From the NCBI RefSeq assembly GCF_023349125.1, contig NZ_JAKIKT010000001.1, forward strand, positions 310,001-374,000: a stretch of 64,000 bases of DNA, in the 5' to 3' direction. Made by a program: the position numbers and the translations under genes. The number at the start of each line of letters is the position of its first letter. Position 1 is the first letter of the stretch. Shown piece after piece: positions 35,744 through 44,919 of the stretch. The notes below the pieces were generated by a model. That model ran no database searches, had not been told where the DNA came from, and worked only from the letters and a program-made list of their open reading frames with translations. This stretch comes from Shewanella corallii (GTDB lineage Bacteria; Pseudomonadota; Gammaproteobacteria; Enterobacterales; Shewanellaceae).

Positions 35744-36271
35744 ATGGGTAAGATTATGTCCAGAGAAACCATTCCCTTTGCCTGTGCAGATCTCTCTGCA
35801 TTGGCTAAGTCCCTGCGTAAACAGCTGATGAGCTGTGAGTCGTTCCCGTCCCATGTAGAGATGCTTAATATTCTGGCCAGGGCCAATGGGTACAGCAATT
35901 ATCAGCACTTGAAACAGGATGCAGAGTCGGTCAATGACGCCGGTTCAGGGCTGAGTGTCGAAGTCCCCCGCAAGTTGCAGCCTTTTATGTCATCAGACTA
36001 TGTGTTGCACTCCTGGCCAGTGAAATTCAGCCTGCAGAAACTGAGCCTTTGGTTCTTTGCCTGCCGTTTTCAGTACCAGCAAAGGTACAGCGAGCGAGAG
36101 GTGAATGAGATTATCAGCCGTTATGAAGATTTTGGGGATTTCGCCCGCATCCGTCGTGAGCTGTGCAATCAAAAGCTGCTGGGGCGCACAATAGATGGCC
36201 GGGATTATTGGCGTACCAATGCAACTCCACCGGATGAGTTGAAGTCGCTCGCTGATTATTGGGCTGAGTAG
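35744..36271 (+). CDS. DUF2087 domain protein with glyoxalase-related N-terminal region
   Basis: The 175-residue product has an N-terminal helical part (LSALAKSLRKQL...NILARANGYSNYQHLK) like the short 'glyoxalase-related protein' domain. The C-terminal part has YSEREVNEIISRYEDFGDFARIRRELCNQKLLGR...DYWR, the DUF2087 pattern seen in putative DNA- or RNA-binding regulators. The start may be the ATG at 35756; neither has a strong ribosome site. No operon partner; function unknown. Confidence 0.7.
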   Translation: MGKIMSRETIPFACADLSALAKSLRKQLMSCESFPSHVEMLNILARANGYSNYQHLKQDAESVNDAGSGLSVEVPRKLQPFMSSDYVLHSWPVKFSLQKLSLWFFACRFQYQQRYSEREVNEIISRYEDFGDFARIRRELCNQKLLGRTIDGRDYWRTNATPPDELKSLADYWAE

Positions 36272-36450
36272 CTGTGTATTATGGCGGAGGGCAGTCTCTT
36301 GCCCTCTGTTACTTTCATTCCGCCATTAATATTTCTGTATCTGGTGGGACGAATATCCAGCTTCGAATGTCTGAGAATGCGCTTAACTGTCTTTGAAAGT
36401 TACCGTCTGGCGCGCTAACTTGATCATGACTAGAGACTCCGGGAGGGGCG

Positions 36451-37596
36451 ATGACTGATCCTGTTCACGTAGAAACTGGCACTGCAGCTGTTACTGAAAC
36501 ACCGCAATACAACCGTGAAATTGGTCCCAACTGGTTTGCTTCGGTGATGGGGACGGGCATTATCGCCAACGCCGCTGCTGGGTTGCCTCTGGTGGCGGAG
36601 CAATTGACCGGTTTTGCCATCACTGTTTGGGTGATCGCCGCCATCATGCTGGTGTTACTGTTGGTGATTAAAACGGCTCAGGCCATCTTCAAGCCTCATA
36701 TTCTCAAACGTCAGCTTAACGATGGCGTGATGGCTCAGTTTTTTGGGGCGCCACCGATGGCTATGCTGACTGTTGGGGGAGGTTCTGTGCTTCTGGGTCA
36801 TCATCTGATGCCTGCCGATCTGGCCATTACTATCGGCTGGGTGCTGTGGATTGCCGGTACTCTGACCGGTTTGCTGACCGCTGTCATTATTCCCTATCTG
36901 CATTTCACCCGTTATGAGACTGAAGATGATGCTGCCTTTGGCGGTTGGTTAATGCCGGTTGTGCCACCCATGGTGTCGGCTACTATCGGTGCAATGCTTA
37001 TTCCCCATGCGTCGAGCGCTGAACTGCAGCAAACTCTGCTCTATGCCTGCTATGCCATGTTTGGTCTGAGTCTGATGGCCTCGATTATTATCATTACTCT
37101 GATTTGGCGCAGATTATCTCATTCCGGTACATCCGGTGGCGCGCGAGTGCCAACGCTTTGGATAGTGCTCGGGCCTCTGGGGCAGTCTATTACTGCCATT
37201 GGCAGTTTGGGCGTGGTCGCGCAGAGCATATTGCCCCCTGATATTGGCAGTAGTTTTCATACCATGGCGCTTTTATATGGCATCCCGGTTTGGGGATTTG
37301 CCTTTTACTGGTCCATGATTGCCGGCTTGCTGACCATCAGAGCCATACGCCGTAACATGCCGTTTGCGCTGACCTGGTGGGCCTTTACCTTTCCTGTTGG
37401 TACTTGTGTGACAGGTACCACTCAATTGGCGCACTATACTGGACTGACGCTGGTTTCCTGGATGGCTGTGGTGTTGTTTTTCGGCTTGTTGCTGGCCTGG
37501 TTAACTGCCGCAGTGGGCACAGCCAAAGGATTGAGGAAGGGGCATATATTGCATGTACCTGCCAAAGCGCCGCCGGTAAAGTCTCGCAAAGGGTAG
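36451..37596 (+). CDS. TehA/SLAC1-family channel or C4-dicarboxylate transporter
   Basis: The 381-residue membrane protein has about ten hydrophobic segments and the family signatures NWFASVMGTGI and FTFPVGTCVTGT. The family includes TehA (anion channel linked to tellurite resistance), plant SLAC1 and yeast Mae1. Which anion it carries is not readable. A ribosome site (GGGAGG) lies just upstream. The next gene begins 6 bases after the stop and is probably co-transcribed. Confidence 0.85.
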   Translation: MTDPVHVETGTAAVTETPQYNREIGPNWFASVMGTGIIANAAAGLPLVAEQLTGFAITVWVIAAIMLVLLLVIKTAQAIFKPHILKRQLNDGVMAQFFGAPPMAMLTVGGGSVLLGHHLMPADLAITIGWVLWIAGTLTGLLTAVIIPYLHFTRYETEDDAAFGGWLMPVVPPMVSATIGAMLIPHASSAELQQTLLYACYAMFGLSLMASIIIITLIWRRLSHSGTSGGARVPTLWIVLGPLGQSITAIGSLGVVAQSILPPDIGSSFHTMALLYGIPVWGFAFYWSMIAGLLTIRAIRRNMPFALTWWAFTFPVGTCVTGTTQLAHYTGLTLVSWMAVVLFFGLLLAWLTAAVGTAKGLRKGHILHVPAKAPPVKSRKG

Positions 37597-37602
37597 AAGC
37601 TG

Positions 37603-38106
37603 ATGAATGACAGGACTGATGATATAGGTGATACCTGGTTTAGCTATCAAGCATCACCGCGGCGGTTTGCTTTGGAGATGCTCGGCATAGCAGTGGTCTT
37701 TCCCTCAACTGTATTGCTGATTTTGCATTTCACCCCCATAGCGGCGCTTGATGACCCGGTCAGGGGCTATGTAAAGTGGGGCGCTGTTGCTATTGGAGTG
37801 GTGCTGTTTCTGGTGGCGGGCTTGCCTAACCTGTTCAAGACGGGAAGGTTTAGCTTTGTGCTTGACTGTCACACAGTGAGCTGTGAGCACCCGGATTCGG
37901 AGACCTTGAATTACTGTCTCAATATCAGTGACCTCAAAGAGGTGTTCGTGCAGCGGCATATCGGCGGTTACACACATTATTGGTATTTTCTGGTGACCCG
38001 GGACGACCGCAGATTTGTGATCCCTTATGCCTACAAACTTAGTCCCCTTCAGGTTGTTAAGGTGATTCAAAAGCACCTGCCATCCCTGCCAATCAGAAGG
38101 AGCTGA
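37603..38106 (+). CDS. Two-span membrane protein of unknown function
   Basis: The 167-residue product has two membrane segments (about 24-45 and 57-78) and a C-terminal soluble half of about 85 residues rich in beta-prone stretches (GGYTHYWYFLVTRDDRRFVIPYAYKL). I do not recognise the family; the soluble part could be a small PH-like fold. It follows the TehA-family gene by 6 bases, so an accessory role to it is possible. Confidence 0.65.
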   Translation: MNDRTDDIGDTWFSYQASPRRFALEMLGIAVVFPSTVLLILHFTPIAALDDPVRGYVKWGAVAIGVVLFLVAGLPNLFKTGRFSFVLDCHTVSCEHPDSETLNYCLNISDLKEVFVQRHIGGYTHYWYFLVTRDDRRFVIPYAYKLSPLQVVKVIQKHLPSLPIRRS

Positions 38107-38280
38107 GTGTTATCGCGGCTCTGCTCAGTATCTTTTTTAGCCGGGGCAGGATAGAGACTACTTATCTAACGCCGACATAAGGCTGCCTGAAAACCTGTTA
38201 TGTCTTCAAACTGAATAACCTCAATGCAAACGCTTAATTAGCGATCCCAGTCACAGGATTACCTTTCACCATTAGTAGCC

Positions 38281-38328
38281 ATCGAAACGTTTCGATTATG
38301 ATTCGCTGCATTATCGAAACGTTTCGAT
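38281..38328 (+). promoter_or_regulatory. Twin RbsR operators upstream of rbsD
   Basis: Two identical perfect 16-base palindromes, ATCGAAACGTTTCGAT, at 38281-38296 and 38313-38328. Their centres are 32 bp apart (about three helical turns, same face). The CGAAACGTTTCG core is that of LacI-family operators of the RbsR type, and an RbsR homologue closes this operon. The remaining 330-base gap shows nothing else clear. Confidence 0.85.
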
Positions 38329-38436
38329 GATGTCTTTGCCAAACCACGGTATGGGCGCCGGACAGTCTCTACATGAAGGCAAGCCTCTGTCCCTTGGAGC
38401 CTGGTAGAGACATATCACTGAGTGAAAGGCTGAAAG

Positions 38437-38856
38437 ATGATTAAACACCCACTGCTCAATGCTGACATGAATATGCTGGCCGCCACTCTGGGCCATACCG
38501 ATGAGGTCACTATTTGTGACGCAGGACTTCCAGTACCTGTCGGTGTGCAGCGTATTGATTTGGCGTTGACCCACGGCGTACCGGGTTTTATCGAGACGGT
38601 AAAGGTATGGCTGGCGAGTTGTCAGATTGAAGGTGTGGTGATGGCCGAGGAGTTTGCCGATGCCAATCCTGCAGCGTATGAGGCTCTGATGACAGAGCTT
38701 GATAATGAGACAGAACGCAGCGGTCGCTCGATTTCGGTTACTTATCTTTCCCATGAAGCATTTAAAAAGCGTACCGGCATCAGCCGGGCAGTTATCAGAA
38801 CCGGTGAATGTACTCCCTATGCGAACGTGATTTTTCGCTCTGGTGTTGTTTTCTAA
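38437..38856 (+). CDS. rbsD: D-ribose pyranase
   Basis: The 139-residue product matches RbsD: GHTDEVTICDAGLPVP near the N-terminus, with the catalytic His20, and the ending RTGECTPYANVIFRSGVVF. It interconverts pyranose forms of ribose so that ribokinase can use the furanose. First gene of the ribose operon behind two operators. Confidence 0.95.
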   Translation: MIKHPLLNADMNMLAATLGHTDEVTICDAGLPVPVGVQRIDLALTHGVPGFIETVKVWLASCQIEGVVMAEEFADANPAAYEALMTELDNETERSGRSISVTYLSHEAFKKRTGISRAVIRTGECTPYANVIFRSGVVF

Positions 38857-38884
38857 ATCGGCTCACGTCCCTGGAAGATAAGTT

Positions 38885-40219
38885 ATGTTTATAAAAAACT
38901 CTGCAACTCAGCAGGCGGATGGTTACCTGAACAAAACCCCGCTGTTCCAGTTTTTGTTGTTGTCCTCAGTATTTGCCCTCTGGTCAGCCGCCGCAGCCCT
39001 GAATGATGTGTTGATCACTCAGTTCAAAGCCATTTTCCACCTTTCCAATTTTGCTTCTGCGCTGGTGCAGTCGGCGTTCTACGGTGCCTACTTCCTGGTG
39101 GCGATTCCGGCTGCCATGGTGGTTAAGAAGAGTTCCTACAAGCTGGCGATTTTATTGGGGCTGGCACTCTATATCTTTGGCTGTCTGATGTTCTTCCCGG
39201 CTTCTGTGGCTGGCACTTACACCATGTTTTTGGCGGCCATTTTCTGTATTGCCATCGGCCTGTCTTTCCTGGAAACCTCCTGTAATACGTATTCCGCCAT
39301 GATAGGTGAGCCACAGCGCGCCACATTGCGTCTGAATATTTCCCATACTATCAATGCGATGGGTTATATCGTGGGTTTGCTGCTGGGCAAGTATCTGATT
39401 TTCCAGGAAGGTATCGATATTGAACATCAGATGGCGACCCTGACAGGTGCTGAGCTGGAAGCATTTAAAGCTCAGGTATTGCAGCAAACGCTGGAGCCCT
39501 ACAAGTGGCTGGTGGGTGTGATTGCTACTGTGGCAGCCCTGATCGCCGTGACAGAATACCCAAGCTGTAAAGTAGCGACCGCCCGCAAGGCAGACCAGCC
39601 AAGCTTCGGTGAGACTCTGTCTTATCTGGCCGGTAATGCCCGTTTCTTCAAAGGTATTGGTGCTCAGTTTGCCTACGTAGGTATGCAGGTAGCAGTCTGG
39701 TCTTTCACCATTCGTCTGGCGCTGGAATTGGATGCCAACATGGTTGAACACGATGCTGCCAATTACCTTCTGTACTCCTTCATCATGTATTTCCTGGGTA
39801 AATTGCTGGCCAATTACCTGTTTACCAAGACCTCTCAGGAAAACGTGTTGATGGGCTACTCAGCGATTGGTTTCGCCTGCCTTATGTATGTGGCTCTGGT
39901 TCCAAACTTCAGTGCAGTTTGGGTTGCTGTGGGTACCTCAGCACTGTTCGCGCCTTGCTGGGCTACTATCTTTGCTTCGACCCTGCAGTCGGTTGATACC
40001 CGTTACACAGAAACCACAGGTGGTTTTGTGGTGATGGCCATTATCGGTGGCGCTATTGTGCCTGCGGTGCAGGGCCTGCTGGCTGACAGCATTGGTATGC
40101 AGTCCTCCTTTATTGTCAGCGCTATCTGTTTCGCTGTGGTGTTTGCTTACTTTATGAGTGAAAAGAAGTTCAAACGCTCACAGACCTTGTCTGAAGCGAC
40201 CGTTGAAGCAACTGCTTAA
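38885..40219 (+). CDS. FucP-family MFS sugar:proton symporter, probable ribose permease
   Basis: The 444-residue protein has about 12 hydrophobic segments and the FucP-type N-terminus (ALNDVLITQFKAIFHLSNFASALVQSAFYGAYF). The family carries fucose and other sugars; the deoxyribose permease DeoP belongs to it. Sitting between rbsD and rbsK in an RbsR operon, it probably imports ribose or deoxyribose in place of the rbsABC transporter, which is absent. A hairpin with a T-run follows it. Confidence 0.85.
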   Translation: MFIKNSATQQADGYLNKTPLFQFLLLSSVFALWSAAAALNDVLITQFKAIFHLSNFASALVQSAFYGAYFLVAIPAAMVVKKSSYKLAILLGLALYIFGCLMFFPASVAGTYTMFLAAIFCIAIGLSFLETSCNTYSAMIGEPQRATLRLNISHTINAMGYIVGLLLGKYLIFQEGIDIEHQMATLTGAELEAFKAQVLQQTLEPYKWLVGVIATVAALIAVTEYPSCKVATARKADQPSFGETLSYLAGNARFFKGIGAQFAYVGMQVAVWSFTIRLALELDANMVEHDAANYLLYSFIMYFLGKLLANYLFTKTSQENVLMGYSAIGFACLMYVALVPNFSAVWVAVGTSALFAPCWATIFASTLQSVDTRYTETTGGFVVMAIIGGAIVPAVQGLLADSIGMQSSFIVSAICFAVVFAYFMSEKKFKRSQTLSEATVEATA

Positions 40220-40242
40220 GCGCCCCTGATTAAGAGAATTAG

Positions 40243-40279
40243 GCGGCCACCTCAGGAATATCCGGGTGACCGCTTTTTT
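40243..40279 (+). terminator. Intra-operon terminator-like hairpin
   Basis: Stem GCGG-C-CACC / GGTG-A-CCGC with one mismatch, followed by six T, between the permease gene and the DeoX-like gene. It probably lowers, rather than stops, transcription of the distal genes. Confidence 0.6.
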
Positions 40280-40293
40280 GCAGGAGATTGAAT

Positions 40294-41304
40294 ATGCTTA
40301 CTCTGCCTCTGTACAAACACAGTTTCTCCCGTCACAGAAGTCTGATTGCCAGATCTGATGCCTTTGAGATTTACACCTTTGTGTACAACTCTGGTGTGGA
40401 AGCTGTCGAGATCAGAAATAGCAAAGGTCATTTGGTAGTGCTGCCATTTATGGGGCAGATGGTGTGGGATGCTGAGTTTCTGGGTACCGACCTTTGCATG
40501 AAAAACATGTTCAGTGAGCCCAAACCCGCCAAAACCATAGTCGAGACCTACGGCTGTTTTGCCTTCCATGCCGGGATGATCCGCATGGGCTGTCCAACGC
40601 CTCAGGATGACCATGTGCTGCACGGTGAAATGCCCTGTGCCACTATGGACAGCGCCTGGCTTGAGATCAGTGACACCAGCGTCACCATCAAGGGCAGCTA
40701 CGAATACGTGATGGGCTTTGGCGACCATTATCTGGCCACGCCATCTGTCACTCTGGGGCAGGACTCGGGTGAGTTCGATATTCAGATGACGGTGAAGAAC
40801 CTGGCATCTGTTCCTATGCCTTTGCAATATATGTGTCACATCAATGCCGCCTACCTGGAAGGGGCGGTGATGAGCCAGAATCTGCCTGATGAGGCCTTTG
40901 TGCTGCGTCAGAGTGTGCCTGACCATGTTCGTCCGACTGAACAGTGGCTGGCCTATAACGAAACATTGAAAACGTCAGCACCCTTTGCAGTGCTGAATGA
41001 GCCGCAGATGCACGACCCTGAGATTGTTTACTTTGCCGATGACATCTCTCGCTTTACCGAGCGCGCTGAGTTCTCTATGGCAATCGGTGACAAGTGTCTC
41101 ATCACTGAATTTGATACCAAAGAATTCAACAACTTGACCCGTTGGGTTCTGTACAATGGCGACCAGCAGGTAGCAGCCTACGCCTTGCCGGCCACCTGCC
41201 GCCCTGAAGGTTTTCTGGCGGCCAAAGGCAGTGGCAATTTGTTGTATCTTGAGCCGGGTGAGACGCGTCATTTCAGTGTGCGCACCGGTATCAGACAGGC
41301 GTAA
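40294..41304 (+). CDS. DeoX-like aldose-1-epimerase-fold protein (DUF4432 type)
   Basis: The product is 336 residues from ATG 40294, with AGGAG 7 bases upstream. It resembles DeoX of the Salmonella deoxyribose operon in length and in motifs such as FMGQMVWDAEF, ETYGCFAFHAGMIRMGCP and CHINAAYLEGA. The fold is of the galactose-mutarotase type. An aldose-epimerase-like activity on ribose or deoxyribose is likely but not shown. Its presence with rbsD, which already does a mutarotase-type step, suggests a second sugar or anomer is handled. Confidence 0.7.
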   Translation: MLTLPLYKHSFSRHRSLIARSDAFEIYTFVYNSGVEAVEIRNSKGHLVVLPFMGQMVWDAEFLGTDLCMKNMFSEPKPAKTIVETYGCFAFHAGMIRMGCPTPQDDHVLHGEMPCATMDSAWLEISDTSVTIKGSYEYVMGFGDHYLATPSVTLGQDSGEFDIQMTVKNLASVPMPLQYMCHINAAYLEGAVMSQNLPDEAFVLRQSVPDHVRPTEQWLAYNETLKTSAPFAVLNEPQMHDPEIVYFADDISRFTERAEFSMAIGDKCLITEFDTKEFNNLTRWVLYNGDQQVAAYALPATCRPEGFLAAKGSGNLLYLEPGETRHFSVRTGIRQA

Positions 41305-41406
41305 TAGAGCCAGAAGATTAATCTGCCGAATTGACGTGATTCGGCTTTGTACCCTTTTTCTTTTAAGTATGAACCCTGGAGTTCATTCTGAGTTGCGGAT
41401 AACCAT

Positions 41407-42354
41407 ATGAATAAGCTAGTGGTGTTAGGTAGTGTTAATGCTGACCATGTTCTTCAGGTGCCTTCTTTCCCTCGTCCGGGTGAGACCCTGCATGGCCGCA
41501 ATTATCAGGTGATCCCAGGCGGCAAGGGTGCCAACCAGGCGGTTGCTGCTGCCCGTCTTGGTGCCGATATCGGTTTTATCGCCTGTGTGGGTGATGATGC
41601 CTTTGGCCAGAATATCGTTAAAGCGTTTGCCAATGACGGCATGAATGTCGACGCTGTGCACTGCATGGAAAATGCCATGACAGGCATCGCTATGATTCAG
41701 GTAGCGGACAATGGCGAGAACAGCATCTGTTTGGATGCTGCCGCCAATGCTCTGCTGACTGTGAATCTGGTTAATCAGCATGAGGCACAAATTGCCGCTG
41801 CGGATTACCTGTTGATGCAGCTGGAAACCCCACTGTGTGGTATCGAGCAGGCTGCCCGCATCGCCAAAGCCAACAACACTCAGGTGATCCTGAATCCGGC
41901 GCCGGCCCGTGAACTGCCTGACTCACTGCTTGCGCTGGTAGATGTGATCTCCCCCAACGAGACAGAGGCCCATTTGCTGACCGGTATTGAAGTGACTGAT
42001 GAAGCTTCTGCCGCCCAGGCTGCTGCTGTATTGCACGCCAAAGGCATTGCCACTGTGCTGATCACTCTGGGCGCCAAAGGTGTGTATCTCAGCCGTGCTA
42101 ATGAGGGCGCGGCCAATGAAGGTGCCGCTGAAGGCTGCATTATTGCCGGTTTCCGCGTTGAGGCGACCGATACCACAGCCGCTGGCGATACCTTTAACGG
42201 TGCATTGGTAACGGCTTTACTGGAGCAACAGCCGCTGGAGCAGGCGCTGGTATTTGCCCATGCTGCCGCGGCGATTTCGGTCACCCGTTTTGGCGCACAA
42301 ACCTCTATTCCAGGCAGGGAAGAGGTGGACAGTTTCCTGGCACAACAGGCCTGA
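41407..42354 (+). CDS. rbsK: Ribokinase
   Basis: The 315-residue PfkB-family kinase is close to E. coli RbsK along its length: VLGSVNADHVLQVPSFPRPGET, PGGKGANQAVAAARLG, LNPAPARELPD, and DTTAAGDTFNGA, which carries the catalytic Asp. It phosphorylates ribose at O5 with ATP. A short repeated insert (NEGAA twice) near residue 235 lies in a surface loop. Deoxyribokinases are very similar, so deoxyribose cannot be excluded. Confidence 0.92.
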   Translation: MNKLVVLGSVNADHVLQVPSFPRPGETLHGRNYQVIPGGKGANQAVAAARLGADIGFIACVGDDAFGQNIVKAFANDGMNVDAVHCMENAMTGIAMIQVADNGENSICLDAAANALLTVNLVNQHEAQIAAADYLLMQLETPLCGIEQAARIAKANNTQVILNPAPARELPDSLLALVDVISPNETEAHLLTGIEVTDEASAAQAAAVLHAKGIATVLITLGAKGVYLSRANEGAANEGAAEGCIIAGFRVEATDTTAAGDTFNGALVTALLEQQPLEQALVFAHAAAAISVTRFGAQTSIPGREEVDSFLAQQA

Positions 42355-42426
42355 GTGTCTTTGGAGTGTCTTTGAGCGCTAACTGATTAAATCTAAACCA
42401 ATAAAAAGCATACTGGAGTTCACCAC

Positions 42427-43449
42427 ATGGCCACCATGAAAGATGTCGCTAAGCTTGCCGGGGTTTCAACCTCGACGGTCAGCCATGTGATGAACCTAAC
42501 CCGATTTGTCAGTGAAGATATTGCCAAGCGGGTTCAGGATGCTGCTCGGGAGTTGAATTACAGTGGTCCTTCCGCCGTCGCCCGCAGCCTGAAAACCTGC
42601 CGTACCAACACCATAGGCATGTTGGTCACCACCTCTACCAATCCCTTCTATGCCGAGGTAGTACGCGGGGTAGAGCAGGCTTGTTATCAGCAGGGTTACA
42701 ACCTGATCTTGTGTAATACCGAAGGGGATGTGCAGCGCCTTAAACGCTCGCTGAGCACCCTGGTAGAGCGTCGGGTCGATGGCTTGATTATGATGTGCGC
42801 CATGCTGGAAGGTGAAGATGCCGCTTTGTATGAGCGCCTGAAGAAGTTGCCCGTGGTGGTAATGGACTGGGGCGAGGCCGACTTTCCCTGTGATCGTATT
42901 CAGGGGCACTCCCGCAAAGGTGGCCAGTTGGCAACCCAATATCTGCTGGATAAAGGCCATCGACATATTGGCTGTATTACCGGTCCCCGCAATCGCCAGC
43001 AGGCAGATTTGCGTTATCAGGGCTTTGCCGATGCCATGACGGACGCAGGGCTTACGATAAACCCGGACTGGATGATTGAAAGCAACTTTGAGTCAGACGG
43101 TGGTAAAGCGGCTTTTGCCAGCTTGTTTGCCAATGTTGAGCATGACAAATCCAGGCTGCCCAGTGCCCTGTTTGTGTGCAATGACATGATGGCCATAGGG
43201 GTACTGCATGCCGCTCAGAATGCGGGCATTAAGGTACCTCAGGAGCTGTCGATTATTGGCTATGACGATATTCACCTGGCCCGCTATATGAACCCGGCGC
43301 TGACCACGATTCATCAGTCCAAGGGGAAGCTGGGAGCTGAGGCTGTTAATGCCTTGTTGGCCCGTCTGCAGGACCCGACACTGGCCCCCCAATTTATGGA
43401 TATTGAGCCCAGCGTGGTGGAAAGGGACAGTGTGCAGATATTGAAATAG
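42427..43449 (+). CDS. rbsR: LacI-family ribose operon repressor
   Basis: The 340-residue product aligns with RbsR from its first residues (MATMKDVAKLAGVSTSTVSHV, the helix-turn-helix) through TNPFYAEVVRGVEQ, LCNTEGD, VIMDW-like and IGYDDIHLARYMNPALTTI. It should bind the twin CGAAACGTTTCG operators at 38281-38328 and release them with ribose. It is the last gene of the operon, so it is probably autoregulated. Confidence 0.94.
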   Translation: MATMKDVAKLAGVSTSTVSHVMNLTRFVSEDIAKRVQDAARELNYSGPSAVARSLKTCRTNTIGMLVTTSTNPFYAEVVRGVEQACYQQGYNLILCNTEGDVQRLKRSLSTLVERRVDGLIMMCAMLEGEDAALYERLKKLPVVVMDWGEADFPCDRIQGHSRKGGQLATQYLLDKGHRHIGCITGPRNRQQADLRYQGFADAMTDAGLTINPDWMIESNFESDGGKAAFASLFANVEHDKSRLPSALFVCNDMMAIGVLHAAQNAGIKVPQELSIIGYDDIHLARYMNPALTTIHQSKGKLGAEAVNALLARLQDPTLAPQFMDIEPSVVERDSVQILK

Positions 43450-43549
43450 CTTTCCTGCTCAATTCTTTGTTATCAAATAAAATCATTATGTTATCAGGTG
43501 GTTGTTGAAGTATTCTGGTATCTGTTTCTTGCAGGCAGACATACCGGAC

Positions 43550-44908
43550 GTGAATACTGTGACCACTTGCTCCATTTCCCGTTTAACCCTTCTATTCTCT
43601 TCTCTGTTGTCAGCTGTCTCCTGTGAAGCGGTTTCAGAGCAAGCTGATGCTCTCCAGGTTTCTGCTCACCAAAGCGAATCAGGTGATACTCCCTGGGGTA
43701 TCGCCATAGGGGTCAGGCGTAGTGATATTCCCTATGCCGTAGAGGATGATGAAGTCTTTGATGTGCTTCCCCTGCTTAAATATCAGGGTGAGTATGGCTA
43801 TATCAACGGCATGGAAGCTGGGGTCCATCTGTGGCAAAACGACCAGCACCAGGTCAATGCCTATACTCGTTTTCGTTTTGTTGATATTCCCAAAGAACTG
43901 CAAAATGAAGCTCAGGCGGAATCCTTCGATTTAGGGCTTCAGTACAAGTTTGCTCATGGCCCCTGGGAGGCGGACATTGCTCTGCTGTCAGACTCTTACA
44001 AACGTGCCTACATGTACTCCAGAACCAAATTTCACTGGCATTCCGGCGACTGGGACCTGATCCCCTATGCGGAGTTTCAGTGGAAGTCGGATCAATTCAA
44101 CGACTATTACTATGGGCTGGACAGATATGAGGTTGGCAGCGGTTTGCAGTTTAATGCCGGGGTGACTGCCAGATACCACGTCGCCAGTAATCTGTATCTG
44201 CTGGGCAGATTTGGAGTAGGGCGACTGGAGGATAAAATCAGTCAGCTACCGACGATAGAAAACCAATACCAGTATGAGACGTTTCTTGGCTTTGGCTTCT
44301 TTCCTGACAATAAACAGGAAAAGTCTGTCAGCAGGGCTGATTCAAGCCGGGATGACAGTGAGTTTTTCCGCCTGTCTCATGGCTGGGCTACGCCATCCAA
44401 TCTCAGCTACATTCTGACCGGGGATGCGGAAAAAGATCCCTATAACAATCAGATGACCTCTCTGTTCTATGGAACCCGCTTGAGTGAGACGCTATTTGGT
44501 CTGCCCATTGAACTTTACTTTACTCCGGGCGTTGCCTGGCACTATGACTCTGAAGTTCAGGGAGAGATTGTCGAGGGTGTCGTAGCCATTAAAGCCTTTT
44601 ATACCTTTGAGCTGGGTCCCCGCTGGCGCTTTGGGGTGGCAGAGGGACTGTCTTACGTCACCAACCTCACCTATATAGAAAAGTCTGAGTTGGATGAGAA
44701 GGGGTACAAACCATCCAAGCTGCTCAACTATCTGGACTTCTCTCTGGAGGTCAATCTTGGCGATCTGTTTAACAGCAATACAATGCATGGAATCTGGCTG
44801 GGGTACAGCATCCATCATCGCTCAGGCATTTTTGAAACCAGCTCCACCTTCGGCCGGATCAAGGGTGGTAGTAACTATCAGGCAGTGACTCTGCAGTGGA
44901 ATTTCTGA
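43550..44908 (+). CDS. MipA/OmpV-type outer-membrane protein with PagL-like C-terminal part
   Basis: The frame opens at 43502. The GTG at 43550 gives the best signal peptide (core LTLLFSSLLSAVSCEA) in a protein of about 452 residues, but ribosome sites are weak and the start is uncertain. The first ~230 residues have the MipA/OmpV pattern (WGIAIGVRRSDIPY...DVLPLLKYQG...GLQYKF). The last part (YFTPGVAWHY...GYSIHHRSGIFETSSTFGRIKGGSN) resembles lipid A 3-deacylase-type barrels, with His and Ser where PagL has its catalytic pair. It may thus be a double-barrel or fused protein. The next gene begins 11 bases later. Confidence 0.65.
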   Translation: MNTVTTCSISRLTLLFSSLLSAVSCEAVSEQADALQVSAHQSESGDTPWGIAIGVRRSDIPYAVEDDEVFDVLPLLKYQGEYGYINGMEAGVHLWQNDQHQVNAYTRFRFVDIPKELQNEAQAESFDLGLQYKFAHGPWEADIALLSDSYKRAYMYSRTKFHWHSGDWDLIPYAEFQWKSDQFNDYYYGLDRYEVGSGLQFNAGVTARYHVASNLYLLGRFGVGRLEDKISQLPTIENQYQYETFLGFGFFPDNKQEKSVSRADSSRDDSEFFRLSHGWATPSNLSYILTGDAEKDPYNNQMTSLFYGTRLSETLFGLPIELYFTPGVAWHYDSEVQGEIVEGVVAIKAFYTFELGPRWRFGVAEGLSYVTNLTYIEKSELDEKGYKPSKLLNYLDFSLEVNLGDLFNSNTMHGIWLGYSIHHRSGIFETSSTFGRIKGGSNYQAVTLQWNF

Positions 44909-44919
44909 GAAATACGCCG

